A stretch of DNA of 64,000 bases from Neoechinorhynchus agilis (Eukaryota; Acanthocephala): contig CM121342.1 in NCBI GenBank assembly GCA_051530055.1, positions 13,206,001-13,270,000 on the forward strand. The letters run 5' to 3'. Under the pieces are notes generated by a model that had not been told where the DNA came from, did no database searches, and saw nothing but the letters and a program-made list of their open reading frames with translations. Both the position numbers and the translations under genes were made by a program. The stretch's first letter is position 1. The number at the start of each line of letters is the position of its first letter. Positions 1 through 13,099 of the stretch are shown here, in pieces.

Positions 1-2330
1 TTTCCATAATTTCAACGTCGAGACTAGGTCAGTTATTGATCAGAGGGTAGACAGGAAATAGTATTCGTTAAAAATTCGCTCGTTAATTTTTCCAAGCCCG
101 ATACATGATCGACCGAACTCTGCCGGCAGACATCGGCACCACCGCTTCGTCCCAATCTGTCGGAAGCGGTTGTCATGAAGCTCGTCAGGTGGACGTTTCG
201 GGTGCCCGTCATGTCAGGCACATCAGGAGCAGAATGCTTCAAATGTTCGTTGACAAAAATATCTTTAGTCCATTCTAAAAACGGGGATGGGACTACGGAG
301 TCGCATTCGTTGGATTATAATTGAGGACCTTGATGGAAGGGCATCTCAAGGACGACGATGCAATTACCTTGCATTCCAATCTATATGAAAAAAGTGCATT
401 TTGAAACAAACGTTCTTGATTCAAATAACTTGCCAGGTTAATGCCGTCAAATTTCAATCAATATTCAAAGTTCTAGAACTCTCAAGATCATAAAATGGCT
501 ACCGGTCTCAGAATGTGCTATTATGCGACATAATGAGAAAAAAGTTAAAAGTTAATCCAACTTTGAAGCAAGAGCCATCCTAGGCGCTTTTCGAACTGGT
601 TGGCGACTTCTGCCATAAACATCGCTCGATTACGTCCGACACTGTTGTCGCCTTTGTGCCGATTAGTCTGCTGCTGCCAATGCAAGAAGTGGAAGAGCGC
701 CCCCCTAAAATTCTGCGTGCCCCTTCTAATGGATCCAACGTGCGCTCGGCAGTATGTGTGAGAAACGTCTAATGTCAAAAGAAGGAGGCTTGTAGAAAGT
801 CGAGCAGGCGTTTGGGACCGCTCGACATTGTGTCTGTAGTTGCTACTTAATTCAATGAAACGTGTAATATAGCGTAAAAATTGTTAAAGAAACTCAATGA
901 CCGGAACTTTTAGTAGCAGACTATCGTCGACTGTTCCTTCGAAGCGCTCTTTTTACCGAATTTCGTTTGATTCGCCTCAGGATATTGAGGTCAAGTAAAA
1001 TATAGAAAACTATGAACCTTTTCAGGGTCGATAAGGTCTAAAAGATTTGTCCAGCGACAATAACGCTCCGGAGAATTAAAAAACTCAATGCCAAAGATCT
1101 ATCCGGAAATATGAAGGGCAATGTCAATCGCGACTTTTGAAGAAATGAACAGTTCAAGTTAGTACGATTTTAAGACTTATGACAAAATACCGCGGATGCC
1201 AGCTATTAGAAATATGCTGAATGTGTGCTTCTCTACCCGAAAAAAGAGAGTTTGCTCGTTTAGTAAGTGAAACGGGTTTTGCCCGAGAACTGAAATTTTT
1301 GTTTTGATACTTTCCTAATGAGATCGAAATGTTTTTTATAGGTTCTGTTTCAGTTAAAAAATAGAAAAACTATTTTTTCATATTGAGGTTACAATTGCAA
1401 TCGGTACTAAATAATATCACCGATGACGAGTAATACGAAGTGGAAACCATTATCGTGATCATGCTCACAGGATACTACTTAATGACTGATTAAGGGGGCA
1501 GTCAATGGACAATTTCATTTGCTTCAATTGTATGATCGTCCAGGGAGATGCATTTGTGTTGATTGACGTCTAACGAGACCGAATATAGCGATTAAAATGA
1601 TCAAAAGTGAGAACCGTCCTTTTAAAGCGATATGATTACGGTGGAGATAAGGATGGCTAAAAAAGTGAACTTCAATAATTGCCAGTAAAAACTGCGCTAT
1701 AGTTCCAAGAACGGTGCCTTGAAATCCCGTATCAAAATCAAAAGTTTATTGAGCCAGATCTAAAGCAATTATCTAAAAGCCCATTATTCCACATACCACC
1801 TAATTTACGTTCCACATACTTAATGCAATTCCCAGGAACGATCTACTTCGACCTGAGAACTAGATTCTCGCTGTAAGATATCTTCAACTATTGCACCAAA
1901 CGAATTACCTGCATGGTATCGTGACGAATCTTGCCTCGTATCTCCATTATCGCATTAACCGTGACCAGTTTTAGATAACCCGAAAAATAGTAGGATCTTA
2001 AGTGTCAGCTTTGTTGCAATGATGGAATTACAATCGATCAAACGTTGTTTGAACTGAATCCTTAAAAAAAGAGTACTCATGACGCCCTCTTTAATTTTAA
2101 AGAATTTACCTTGTTGTAAAAGATGGCAACAACAATGTGATTAAATGAATACCTCTCCCAAAAACTATCGAATTAGATGTTTAATGAGTTTCTAAACTAA
2201 AGTAATCACTTTGAGTTTTAAGTATCCGAAATAAGCCGGCAAATTTTGTATTTAATCGTGCATTTTCGGATTTAGTGGTTGATCTCGGACGACAAATATT
2301 ATTAATAATAACACGTTTTATTAGTTAAGG
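1..2330. other. Gene-poor stretch
   Basis: I recognise no gene here. Short open frames exist on the minus strand (33-242 and 545-778), in a slightly more GC-rich patch. They show no known domain and no convincing splice partners, so they could be remains of an old mobile element. No RNA gene, tandem repeat or inverted repeat stands out. Confidence 0.5.
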
Positions 2331-2340
2331 CACAGAGAAT

Positions 2341-2640
2341 AGGACCCATGTACATTTGGGCCTTCATAAACACTCGAGGTCTAAATTTAAAATTAAACTG
2401 GCTATTGATTTTGGAGTAGCTTACGAGTCCATTGTGGTGGGAATATCCGGTCGGAAGGACGTCCGTTCGAGTGGGAATTGGTGGTTTTTGTTTGCATTAG
2501 AGCTTGTGAGGTTGGGTAACTCCTCGAGTTCATTTCGGGATCTTGATACCCGAGAAGATTGGGCAATGTGAAAAAAGGAGCGGAGGTTGCGAGGTCGAGG
2601 GAGCATGAAATGAATTGGGATTACTAGTGTTGTGCTCATG
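2341..2640 (-). mobile_element. LINE 3' tail fragment
   Basis: Read on the minus strand, this stretch closely resembles the sequence following the reverse transcriptase of the LINE at 50.3-51.85 kb, and the reversed tail at 56.03-56.33 kb. Shared landmarks are a 'cccatgtac..tgggtcttcat' block, a run of CCCAC/CCGAAC-type words, and an 'ataacacgttta' end. It carries no coding part, so it is a 5'-truncated insertion consisting only of the 3' end. Boundaries are approximate. Confidence 0.6.
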
Positions 2641-2649
2641 TAAATAGGG

Positions 2650-4120
2650 GAAAACATGTGGTTAGTAAGAAACAAGGATCTTCGATTTATTTTTGCAATT
2701 ATATATCTAAGCGATATTGTAGTGAAATCGCAACTAAAGATTATACATCAATATTTTTTAATCGTAGACTCAACTTTGATTAATACACTTAAGAGCGGTA
2801 ATTTATAGTTTTAAACGAGAAAATATACATATAGATGAATTGTTTTTTTTGTTAACTGTGATAGCTAAGTTCGCTTTATTTTGAATCAAATGATCACTGA
2901 AAGCAGCAGATAAAATTCACTATAAACAATGTATTTGCACAATAGAGAATATAAAAAATAAGATCGTTTAAAATTCTAAGTTGATTTCGGCAAATGTTCG
3001 TCTCCGGATGTATTTGAGCTCGAATTTTAGTCAATAGAATTAACGCAATTATTCTTTGTCATATGCCAGTCGCCTTTAAAAGTTACTTCGCTTTTTCCAC
3101 CTTACCGATCATTGAAGATAAAATCATTTGCATTCAGATAGTTGGAATATTTTTGGAAATATTGCAATAAATTTGCAGCATTGTGATTGGTCCTCAAGAC
3201 ACATTTTCTCAGCGGCATTATCATTTTTTTCTTTAACAGTGTTTAACGATTGAATTATTCATGTTTTTCAATGGCGGAAAAATTGAATTAATTTATTAGG
3301 TCCAATATTTTGGCATGGTAGAAAACTTACAAACAACCTTTTAACGAACTGAAGTTTAATTGGTGTTTGCTCGAAGGATTTGCTTTTTTCAGTTCTCTAA
3401 GTTAAGGCAAATCGTAACGAAAAAACTCGAAGTTGGATGCATTGAAAATCAAAGTGTGATAATGTATGTCAATTATCCGTCGAAGAGGGAAGAGAGATTC
3501 GACTTTCAGTCGTCATTCTTTATCTTCATTAACCTACCTTTATGGGCAAATGAACCGGGCAAAATGTACGCATATTTTCGCCATATTTAGTATTGTACCG
3601 TTAAAGCTTTTTTTTGTTATTGTTGGAACAAAAATATTTCGCATTTTAACCTTTCTATGTCATATTAACACAACATAAGCCAATACAAATAATTGAGAGT
3701 TTATTACAAAGCGAAAACCTCTCGTTAGCAGTCACAGCGACAGAAATGCCTAAACCAATGAATTTTCTCGCTACACCTTTTGGTGCTCCCGTCGACATAA
3801 AAATCGGTTATTTATGCGCTCCCTGCCTTTGTTATTTCCAACCGAAAATCCGCATTGAATGGAACGTCTTTATTAAGAAAAGGTATCCATGGCAACCCGT
3901 AGACAAGCGTAACAAATGAAGGCGTTAGCGAGTTTCACGAAAATAATCGTAGACGGTAATTTTGGTGGTCGTAATCGCGCATTTATATAGTTGAGCTACT
4001 GCTCTAGAACTATGTAATGCCATTGTCTTGAGACCAAGCTTTCTGTTATAAGACGTGTATACACCTGCTGCTTTTCCCTACGTTCCTTTCTCCAACATCC
4101 GATTCACCGGAATTCCCGTG
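2650..4120. other. Intergenic, upstream of POT gene
   Basis: AT-rich sequence with no recognisable gene. Short open frames at 3360-3678 overlap one another and show no domain. A TATA-like 'ttatatag' lies near 3981, about 150 bp before the transporter start, but its use as a promoter is only a possibility. Confidence 0.4.
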
Positions 4121-4131
4121 CTGTTTCAGAT
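4121..4131 (+). promoter_or_regulatory. Candidate leader trans-splice acceptor
   Basis: CTGTTTCAG followed two bases later by the transporter ATG. No donor or upstream coding exon is evident, so this resembles the 5' end of a trans-spliced nematode mRNA. A cis intron in the 5' UTR is the alternative. Confidence 0.4.
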
Positions 4132-7100
4132 ATGTTGACCGAATATATCAAACTGCCGGCATGCGTCCATTTAATCATCGCAATGGAATTCTGTGAGCGA
4201 TTCTGCTATTATGGAATGCGAAGTAAGGAGTTTGATTAATTTCTTTTAAACAAGCAACTTTTAGCCATTCTAATTTTGTATCTTGTCGAATTTCTGAACA
4301 TTCCTGAGAACAAAGCTACCTCCATTTTTCACGCTTTCATTTTTATGTGCTACATGTCTCCGGTCGTTGGGGCTATCTTCGCTGATGGGCTATGTGGAAA
4401 ATATCGGTATTGTCTAAAGTCAAATTAAAAAACGAGCACTAACTTATTTCCTAATAATAGTACAATAATCACACTATCTTTTATCTACATGATTGGTTGT
4501 ATAATGTTAACAATAAGCGCAACTGCTTTCGTTGAAAAAATCCGATGGTATTCTGTGAAATAAAAAGAATGCTTAATGCTGAAACAATTGCTAGGATGCT
4601 TGCAATGATTTCTCTTGTTATTATATCAATAGGAACCGGCGGAATAAAACCATGTGTAAATACATTTGGAGCTGAACAAGTTCCAATTGAGAAGGTAGGA
4701 ATTTTAAAATTGTATTTTATTAAAAACTTTGTTAGACAAAAATGCTCGAGGCGTATTTCGCTGCTTTCTATCTTGTAATAAATATAGGATCTCTTCTATC
4801 GACTGCGATTTCACCTCTTTTAAGAGGTAAATACTTTTTTCTTCAACACACATAGCTTCATTAATGTTTAGCCGAGATCACTTGCTTCGGTCACGATTGT
4901 TACGCGGCTGCGTTTGGAACAATGACTATTCTCATGAGTTTGGCAGTAGGTTCGTTGTTAGCTTGGTGATTAAAGACCGCTTCACATTTAAGATTAAAAA
5001 ATTTAGTCGCATTTGTATCAGGAACAAAGTTGTATAAAAACAACGGCTCGAACCTGTATTCAGTCACTTATGTTGTACCATGTCTTGCGGTTAGCTGATA
5101 TTATGCTTGGAGAGTTCATTTGGGATTATTTCTTGGCGAATAATTTGCAACACTTAGCATCTTTACGCTCCGGGCTCTTCATTGAGGACACATGAGATCG
5201 TTTACAGCTACTAACATTACGTATTGATCGTTGAAAATTAGGTCAATGGCGAGAATTAACAAAGATAATGGAACAACAGTGGTATTTTTTGCATGATTGC
5301 AGAAGATTTCAAAATATTAGCGGCATATTCGATTGCGTCCTCGTTAAAAAACTGCCATCATGATGTCGATTTGTGAGGAGTTACCGGGGTATATGATTAG
5401 AAGTATTATTTAGAAGGCTCCACCGGGTAAATATTTTTATTAAAAACCTTTCAAACCTCGTCGGATACACCAACAAACTGATGATGGACCCCTCGAGGTT
5501 CGAAACATCTTAAAAAATACTTACCGAGTGATGATCTAGATAAAACTTCTAACTTTTTTTCATAGAAAATGAATGAAATTGAATCATTGCGTTCGGCCGT
5601 GTTGAGGTCAGTTTAACCTAAGGCCAGTAAACGCAAGTCTAAAAAATTTTCCTTTCTTAAAAATTAATATCTTAAAAGTGCCAAAATAAAATGTTTTCCT
5701 TTTATCGTGCCAAAAAGTATTGAACTCCATCACTTAGATAGCTGTATTTCGGTCCATAAAGCGAACGCCGAATCCGGGCAAACACTGGCTATATCGATCA
5801 TCGGACAAATACTCGGTAAATTTTCTTGTATTCTCTACCTCACAGTTTCAGTGACTTGTTATAGGAGCATCAGATTTATGATGTCAAATGTCTCTTAAAT
5901 CTTTTCAAACTATTTATTCCTATTCCGATCTTTTGGTCCTTGTTCGATCAAATGGGCTCTCGCTGGACATTGCAGGCTTTAGAAATGGATGGTGGATTTG
6001 TGCGTTCAAAATTTAAACTTGTTGGCGGATTTAAAGTAATCCCGAACATGAGTTTAGGGATCAATATCAATAAAACCCGATCAAATGCAGGCGCTAAATT
6101 CGATATTGGTGATGGCATTTGTGCCAGCGTTTGAAGCAGTGATATATCCTTTCTTCGTTTCGAAAAATTTGCTCACTAAGTGAGTCTATCAGTGTGAATG
6201 GTGTTAAATTTTGACTATTTTTCGCTAACCGCAGTAATTTCTAGCCAATGCGAGAATGTTGTCCCCAAATAGTTTCGCATTAGAAGTTTCCATTTTTTCT
6301 TGCATTTCCCCTCAATCCAAGCGCCACTAAATGAAATATTTTCAAACCAGGAAAGTCGAATTTCATCTGTAGTAAATAATTTAATTTCCTATTCACTGCA
6401 TGTATTCTAGACCACTTCAAAGAATGCTTTGGGGTATGTTCATAGCGTCCATTTCGTTTATAACCGCTGCCACCTTACAAGCTGCCATTAAAGTGAGCGC
6501 TTTACAGCTAAGAAATGCGATGCTAAATTTCGGCGTTTAGGTTAATTCCGAAAGATCGCCTGAAGCGTTCATATCGGCAATAAATCTCCATGAATGCCCA
6601 ATCTACTACAATGAACAAATTCTGCCTCATCTGAAAGTAAGCCATATATGGCACTCGCCAATTGTAAGATTCTGTTCGTAGATTCATCAATTGCCCAGAA
6701 CGACTCACCTTTCTACAAAATTTTATGAGCCATGTAAAAATTCAAGTCTCACAGTTACCAAAAGTAGTCTTCTTGGCATTGATCTACTGGTATTCTTTGG
6801 AACCTCATCTGGAGGCATACAATTGGCGAAAGTATTCTTGTTAAAATCAAGCCATAGATTATTTGATATTTCCTAGATCCCGACTGAAAATCTACCAATG
6901 AACGAAAAGAGTTGGTTGAGACTTGTCACAGCTCCAGGTTTAAATGGAACAACAACGGTGCGAGTAAGAGCGAGTGGAGTGCGCAAACTTGTAGATCTCA
7001 AGCAACCCTTATTACCAACAAATTACATGCCACTTAAACCACAAACGTAAGTTGAGTTAGTCGGTGAGGCATTCTCAAGCAGGTTAAATGGAAAATGATC

Positions 7101-8211
7101 AAAGACATACAGTTAGAGAAAATGTTTTTCTTTTATTTTTTGAAGGCATCTTAATATTAATTAAATATAAGGGTTACTTTCATCATGCTATTTGTTTTAT
7201 TATCCACCAAAGAAGCCAAAATACTGAAAATTGAGGATCATGTACGAAAAGTGTCAATACTTAAATATAAAGGGTAGAAAAGGTGAAAATAATTAGACAA
7301 ATATTAAAATCAAGTATAAAATTCTTTTACCATAGAATTTAGGCGATTAGGATAATGCTAAATTAATGATCCCATTAGTTGAAATAAAATGTAATTTCGA
7401 TTGCTCATCTCTGTTTAAGTTATGAAATGTCACTATTTCCTGATGGTGAGGAATTAATTCCGATTTCCTATTTACACAATGGAGCACGTTACACGGTTAT
7501 TGTTTACAAAAACATGGATGGGAAAATCGAGGTATAATAAGTGCATCTATTTGGTTTTAAATCCTAAATTTTCCTTATAGGCAAAATTGATAAATCAAGC
7601 AGAAGGTACCGCGTTGAGCATTTTGTGGCAAATTCCGCAATACGTTTTGATCACTATCGCTGAGGTTTTATTCGCTATCACAGGAATGCAATTCGTATTC
7701 CACGAAGTGAGTTAATCGATTATTTAAAAATGTCATTTTTCTGAAAAGGCGCCAAAGTCAATGAAATCAATAGTGTCTTCAGGTTGGCTTATGACAACGG
7801 CGTTTGGAAATATGTTGGTTGCCCTCGTGATCGAAACTCATTTATTTAAAAATCAGGTGAGCCTAAAATCTATTGTTAAGAGCATAATAGTTAATAACCA
7901 AAATTCTTAGTAGCACTAAAATAGTTCGTAAATGCTTCACTGGGCCCTTGAATGTCATCCAATGGTGTTAGGGAAAGAACATGTAAAAAATGTAACTCAT
8001 TCAATTAGTTCAATAGGAATTTCGGTTTCTCATCGAGATTTCAACAAAAACTGTTGACGTTTAGGTCCTTGAATATTTGTTCTTCGCGGGTTTAATGGCA
8101 TGTGCAGGAATTCTGTTTCACACACTGAGCACATTATACATGCCTTTTAAAGAAGACGTGCTAACAATGGAGACATTAAAGGCTAACGGAACTGACATGA
8201 GCACCGAATGA
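4132..8211 (+). CDS. pept-1: Proton-coupled oligopeptide transporter (POT/SLC15)
   Basis: Predicted plasma-membrane importer of di- and tripeptides driven by protons. Eighteen exons give one uninterrupted frame of about 665 residues (human PEPT1 has 708): 4132-4222, 4265-4406, 4461-4547, 4595-4694, 4736-4826, 4872-4949, 5007-5089, 5738-5815, 5865-5999, 6058-6179, 6411-6492, 6541-6636, 6682-6831, 6877-7046, 7420-7531, 7581-7706, 7749-7856, 8065-8211. Family signatures visible are [12 protein letters not shown] in exon 1, [10 protein letters not shown] in exon 4, [16 protein letters not shown] in exon 9 and KPDQMQ in exon 10. The long extracellular loop follows, then the last helices ([25 protein letters not shown]). 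Most introns are 42-60 nt; intron 7 is about 650 nt and holds an inserted inverted-repeat element. The ATG sits two bases behind a TTTCAG acceptor, suggesting trans-splicing or an upstream noncoding exon. The gene looks intact. Confidence 0.93.
5365..5560. mobile_element. Inverted-repeat element with hammerhead-like motif
   Basis: Non-coding element inside intron 7 of the transporter. Its ends (agaagtattatttagaag... and ...ctagataaaacttct) are imperfect inverted copies, and both arms carry an 'AACCTC / GAGGTT' block followed by A/T runs. On the plus strand 5478-5507 reads CTGATGA, then a GGACC/GGTTC hairpin, then GAAAC, resembling a hammerhead-ribozyme core. Relatives lie at 23.1, 55.7 and 63.9 kb. 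It encodes no protein, so it is either a MITE-like element or a solo terminal repeat of a Penelope-like element. Confidence 0.65.
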
Positions 8212-8329
8212 CAATAAACCATGTGAGTTATTGTGGGCAAATTACATGAATAATTTAAAACAATCGTATTAAAGATCCACATAGTATACATAAAACCTTC
8301 TTTTGTCTAACCTTCAGATTAACACGCAA

Positions 8330-10774
8330 TCATTTCGAAAAATATCCGTTGGGTCGCATTATTGGGTATGGACTCATGTAGTTGTTATATGCTCTATGAT
8401 TGTTCGGTCCATACGAAACTGTGTTAATGGGAATTGGCTGAGTTAAATTGTTAGCCCCATATTGCGGTTGTGCCATGTAATTAAACGTGACATTGCGGAA
8501 ATCCGCAACAGGACGACGAATTCCAATACCGTGACCGTTATATGAGTAATCGTGTACAAATGCGTTTGGGCCGTAGCGTACCTGTTCATAGAGGCGGTCG
8601 ATCTCTTCGTGGAGCTGGTCCTCGTCGTCATGGATATTTGATACCGTTTCTAATTCACGTCTGGATTGCTCATCGGCTATTCGCTTTAAGTGGCGTTCGA
8701 GCTTGTATCCAGGTTTCATTTCAAACTGACAGGCAGATGAAATCATCGGCATTTGTGTCGATTGACTGCTCGATCCGCCCGAGGATATAGCTCAGTGGTC
8801 AACGGATATTTAGAAAGGACACGGATAAAATCTATAAAAGCTAAAATTTAGAAAATTAAATCATTTATTTTCCAGATTAATTTAAAAAACTTTCTTTTTT
8901 CTCTAAAATTGAAATTAGAAATTAATTGCTAGTTAACAATGAAGCTTCTCTTATTACATTTCAACAAAAAAGTGTATCGTTGATAAAAATTTCTTATTAA
9001 TAATGAGGTAAAAATTGCTGTTCAGTAAGGTAAAGTTCAATCGCAAATAACTGTGGCCAGAGAAAAGTTTTTGAGCCCAGATTAGATCGTTGATCACTAG
9101 ATTAGAGGGAGTATTTATGGGGCTTGCATAAATCCCATTGGTAGATAAATCTTGGTGACTTGAGTTATTTGACTGAGAAGAAATAGGTGCATATATGCAA
9201 TTGTCATACATATCCGACAGACGGGCACATATATTAATGAGTTTAGTAAACGAAGGCATTGACTTAATTTCTTTTCCCCCGTTAACGGCTCGGGCGAATA
9301 AAAGTTCATTTGTATAAAGAGGTATGTGGTAGATTGGCTGGTGCTTCCTAAGTGGGATTACAAGGACATTTGTCTGCTCGTACATCTTTTGGAGTCGCAG
9401 GAACGAGTTGAATTGAAGGAGATCTGGGGGTAGGTTTCCAGAGCTCAAATGAACCGTCATGGGGAATCTGAATTTACTTACAATATCATGAATCCGATGC
9501 ATTCCAGCGATGTTCTCGAGTTTCGCCACAGGAGAAAATCGATCATGCCCTTCGAGGTCAATAAGTACTTCATTTTCCCCATCTTCAGTTAAACATACAA
9601 CTACCTTATTCTTCAATCCATCCACGTTAATTATCCTTTGAACTTGAATCTTGGATCCATTTTGTAAGATATGAGGACTAAGAGATAAACGCGATTCCTT
9701 GCCAAATCGATCTTCATCACTGATGGGGCGATCTAGCGACTTTCCATAGTCCAGATAACAATGAACGTCTTCTTTTGCTATCAGAGTCGATATGTTTCGT
9801 GCTATAAATGATTTAAGGACATCCTCAGAGTGGACTATGTGGCCGTCTTCATTCACAACTTCAAACCACCCACGATAAGTGACAGGTATTGCAATTTTAG
9901 GACCGACATACTGGAATTTGGTTCCTCTTCGTTGGTTTGAGTATCGTACCGGCTGACATTGCACGAATGTTGTCCGTTTGACACTTAGCAAAACTATAGG
10001 AGTTGAGGGATCCATTCGGGGGAACAGCCCAGCGGTGGTGTCACTCGCGCCATATCGCCACCGGTTATCATATACTATTGCAATCGAACCGATTAATTTT
10101 TACATAGCATAGATTACGAGCTGCTAAAATTAGAATTGACGAATAGAAGCTAGGATTTGGCGATGTGATTCTAATTAAAACGAATGCTAAAGGTATACTT
10201 GATTGCTAGTAGATCGATGAAAATGAGTATTCGGACTATAACTAGACTATGATAACTTTTGAGCCCATGAGCAACGTAAAAGAAAATTGATGATAATTTG
10301 TTGAATGTATTGAAATGATTACTACAGTCATCGTTCATTTACTTAGACCTTTTGAAATCGTTTTGATCATTATTTACCCTACCCTATTCTGGTGTTTGAC
10401 AGTCTATCGCCTTAATAAAAGATTACTAGAAAAAATGCAATTTTTAGATTGCAAATTTTCTATTTTTTCGCACAAGTAAACTCTTATCTGGGGCAAATTT
10501 CAAAGAATAACAATTCAGCCAATGCATACCAGTATAAATCGGTTCAGATTGTCCGCACTCGGACGAGTGTAGGAAGCTCGCATTCAAACTCGTTAATCAA
10601 GGTGTCCAAGCTTTCCCCCTCACTGAGCCACTTCAAATGACTTGCAAGTTCACATAGATCATTGGAACCGCCTCTATTAGTCTCTCCTATTCGCCTAGCA
10701 GACGCCCTTCGATTTTGGCTGTATGATTGATTGTAGTACTTTGTATCGGGAACATTAAGACGACTAAAATTCAT
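8330..10774 (-). CDS. CABIT-domain protein (Serrano/GAREM/THEMIS-like)
   Basis: Three minus-strand open blocks read as one gene. The 5' block (10774 down to about 10557) ends in LNT-type sequence LDTLINEFECELPTLVRVRT, which resembles the start of a CABIT module. The large block (10015, or a little upstream, down to about 8958) contains KIAIPVTYRGWFEVVNEDG, then KVVVCLTEDGENEVLIDL and KFRFPMTVHLSSG, typical of the second half of CABIT repeats. The 3' block (about 8775 to 8330) has a charged, probably coiled segment (EQSRRELETV...DQLHEEIDRLYEQV) and a Tyr/Asn/Pro-rich tail. CABIT proteins are intracellular adaptors in receptor-kinase or planar-polarity signalling. The exact junctions between blocks are unresolved, because no phase-compatible donor/acceptor pair was found between the first two. 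I infer one gene with perhaps an additional small exon. Confidence 0.6.
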
Positions 10775-10799
10775 GCTTTGTTTGGATTTTTGTCAACAT

Positions 10800-13090
10800 T
10801 ACTCGACTCCTTATGCCCAATCGAGTTCTGTTGACCTATATGGAACACAATCACTTAGATACTGAGTGTCGTTTGGAACGTCGTATCGTGAAGCAGAAGT
10901 GCCACGGCTATTCATGGCTTGATTGCGTTCTCCGGAATAAATGTCCAAATTTCCGTTGCTCCTCGTTAGACGATTTCGCGACTGCATTTCAGTACTTGCC
11001 TTTAACTCATGTCAAAGGTTAATGAAGGAAGGAAGCTAAAGTGAGGACAGCGAAGATATCTTGGTGTAAGTGTGGAGTGAAGATAAAGGTGTGTGTGTTA
11101 GGTATAGCACTTTTAATGAATACAAATGGTAATATAAGAACATACAAAGAAGACAATACTACGTTCAAAAGAAGATAGCCTCACACATCCGTGTTACCGT
11201 TTTTGAGGAAAGGTAGACGTTGTTGTCTACACATTTCAAAACGATGACTGTCTGACGGTGATTTTACGAGGTTCAATTGCGCCACTAACGCCCGTAAAGC
11301 TTATGGAAAAATCCGCGTCTTTTTAAAACGTCGACATTTAGTTATCTTGATTTCAAGGGCTTCATTGTGCGATTTTCGATTATTGCACCAAAAAGTTGTT
11401 CTAAGAATAGCAAAATTGCTAATTTTAGGTGAAGAGTACAAAAGTGCTGCGTACATTCTGAACGTTCAACATTTCAACTTTTAGCTGTTGCCTACGCTCA
11501 TTGACAACTCAGACAGCGTAAACATAAGTGACAAAAGGAAGATCTTGAGGTCCCAGTTTCCAAACAAGTTTCGGTTTCACCTAATGAATCGACACTAAGG
11601 GAACCACACCTTAAGAAATTTAGTTGGTGAGGAAGAGGTTGGCATATGTAATGATATGGTCATCGTAGATTTAAATCGAAGGGAGTGACTTAGACTGCAG
11701 TAGACGCTACGGTGTAAATTGACATCGCAAAAAAACACAGTTTGAGGTAACGTTACTAACTACAATTTAAGCGTTGATATATACTTGAACGGATGCAAAG
11801 CGTTTCACGGATTGCTTTAATGTTTTAATAAATCCATTTAACTCTAATGATGTCTGAAATTCTCAGAAGCCGTGCAATGTGAGTCATACGTTCTTTAGAA
11901 TTTTAAAATCAAATGACCAAATTTAATTCCAACTGCTTATGGTTTGACCAGAATATTATCAGTTTTTACCAAGAAACATTTCTATGAAATGTAACTCATA
12001 ATAACATTAGGTGCGCTATTTTTCTGAGTAAGTACAGCGCATAGATATAACTCAAAAATGCTGTTGAGAACAAACGACCTGAATATTCATCAGTTTACAA
12101 TATCGTCCGAATCGTTAGTAAAAATGAAGACTGTCTGAGAGCAAATCCTCATTGTCCACCAGAGACTCAATAATGTGCAATTTAAGTCATCTATAAGAGA
12201 TATTCTGAGTAAATACTGCTGAGACACTGCCTATTTGACGATTAGATAATTTTGCAAAGCGAGATATTTGAGCAATTCGTTAAGAAACAAAATGTGCCTT
12301 ATGGTTTCATTAGATCGCAAGTGCGAATTATGAAAACAATTTCACGAGCATTCAATTTTTGACATGGATGTAATATGTTAAAATATAAAATTAAACTTCT
12401 ACGGTCGTCTTGTCAAACTTTTTTGACGCGACGGATAACTAATTTGTTTTCTAAGCCGATTTTAACGGGAAAAGTTAAAATTTAAAATACTGTCTATAAA
12501 AATCATTCACAATAGTTTCTTTGTATTAAAATTTTGTCAATAATAATGTATGTTGATTTGAGGCATCCCTTCCTCGGATTTTTTAGTTTTTCCTTCTTGG
12601 CATACAGTCAAACCGATCTCCTACATCGGAGAAGTGATTGAATCACCTAGACTCTGATGCATACGGTTATGCCTCGTAATAGTTCAGTGCACAAGCCTAT
12701 AGTAATCATTAAGTAGAAATTGAATAAACATTCAGACACGTTTTAGTGAGTCTTTTGTAAAATATCTTCCATGATGCATACTATGTGCATTATCGTAGGA
12801 CATTAGGATACAGCGGCATCGTTACAAATTTTTTATGTTGGAAAAGTAGTATTTTTTGGTGTTTAGCCCCGAGTTTTATAGTAAATTCGTTATCCATTCT
12901 CTAAATGAGTACTAAAATGAACCACCGTTGGGCGGCGTTCATTGATACTGATATATCTTTCTAACTGGCACTGAGACACTTTGTAATTAGTGTTTGTAAT
13001 TGTGAGGTCGAAAGCAGCCATATCACAATGTATTTGATAGACTTCACGGAGTTACAGTACTCGACATTGATGTGAGCTTGGAACGTTTTG
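10800..13090. other. Gene-free stretch
   Basis: About 2.3 kb of AT-rich sequence with dense stop codons in all frames. The open frame at 10813-11022 shows nothing recognisable. I see no RNA gene, tandem array or long inverted repeat. Confidence 0.5.
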
Positions 13091-13099
13091 GAAAGAAGT

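Noticed and set aside
4545-4570. Frameshift or 20-nt intron in the POT gene
   Set aside because: A 47-nt intron (4548-4594) restores the frame perfectly and fits the other intron sizes.
6036-6057. 22-nt intron in the POT gene
   Set aside because: A donor at 6000 gives a normal 58-nt intron and a residue-by-residue match to the family.
8765-8815. tRNA-like 'gatatagctcagtggtcaacg' resembling an A box
   Set aside because: No B box or acceptor stem follows, and the stretch overlaps the likely exon border of the CABIT gene.
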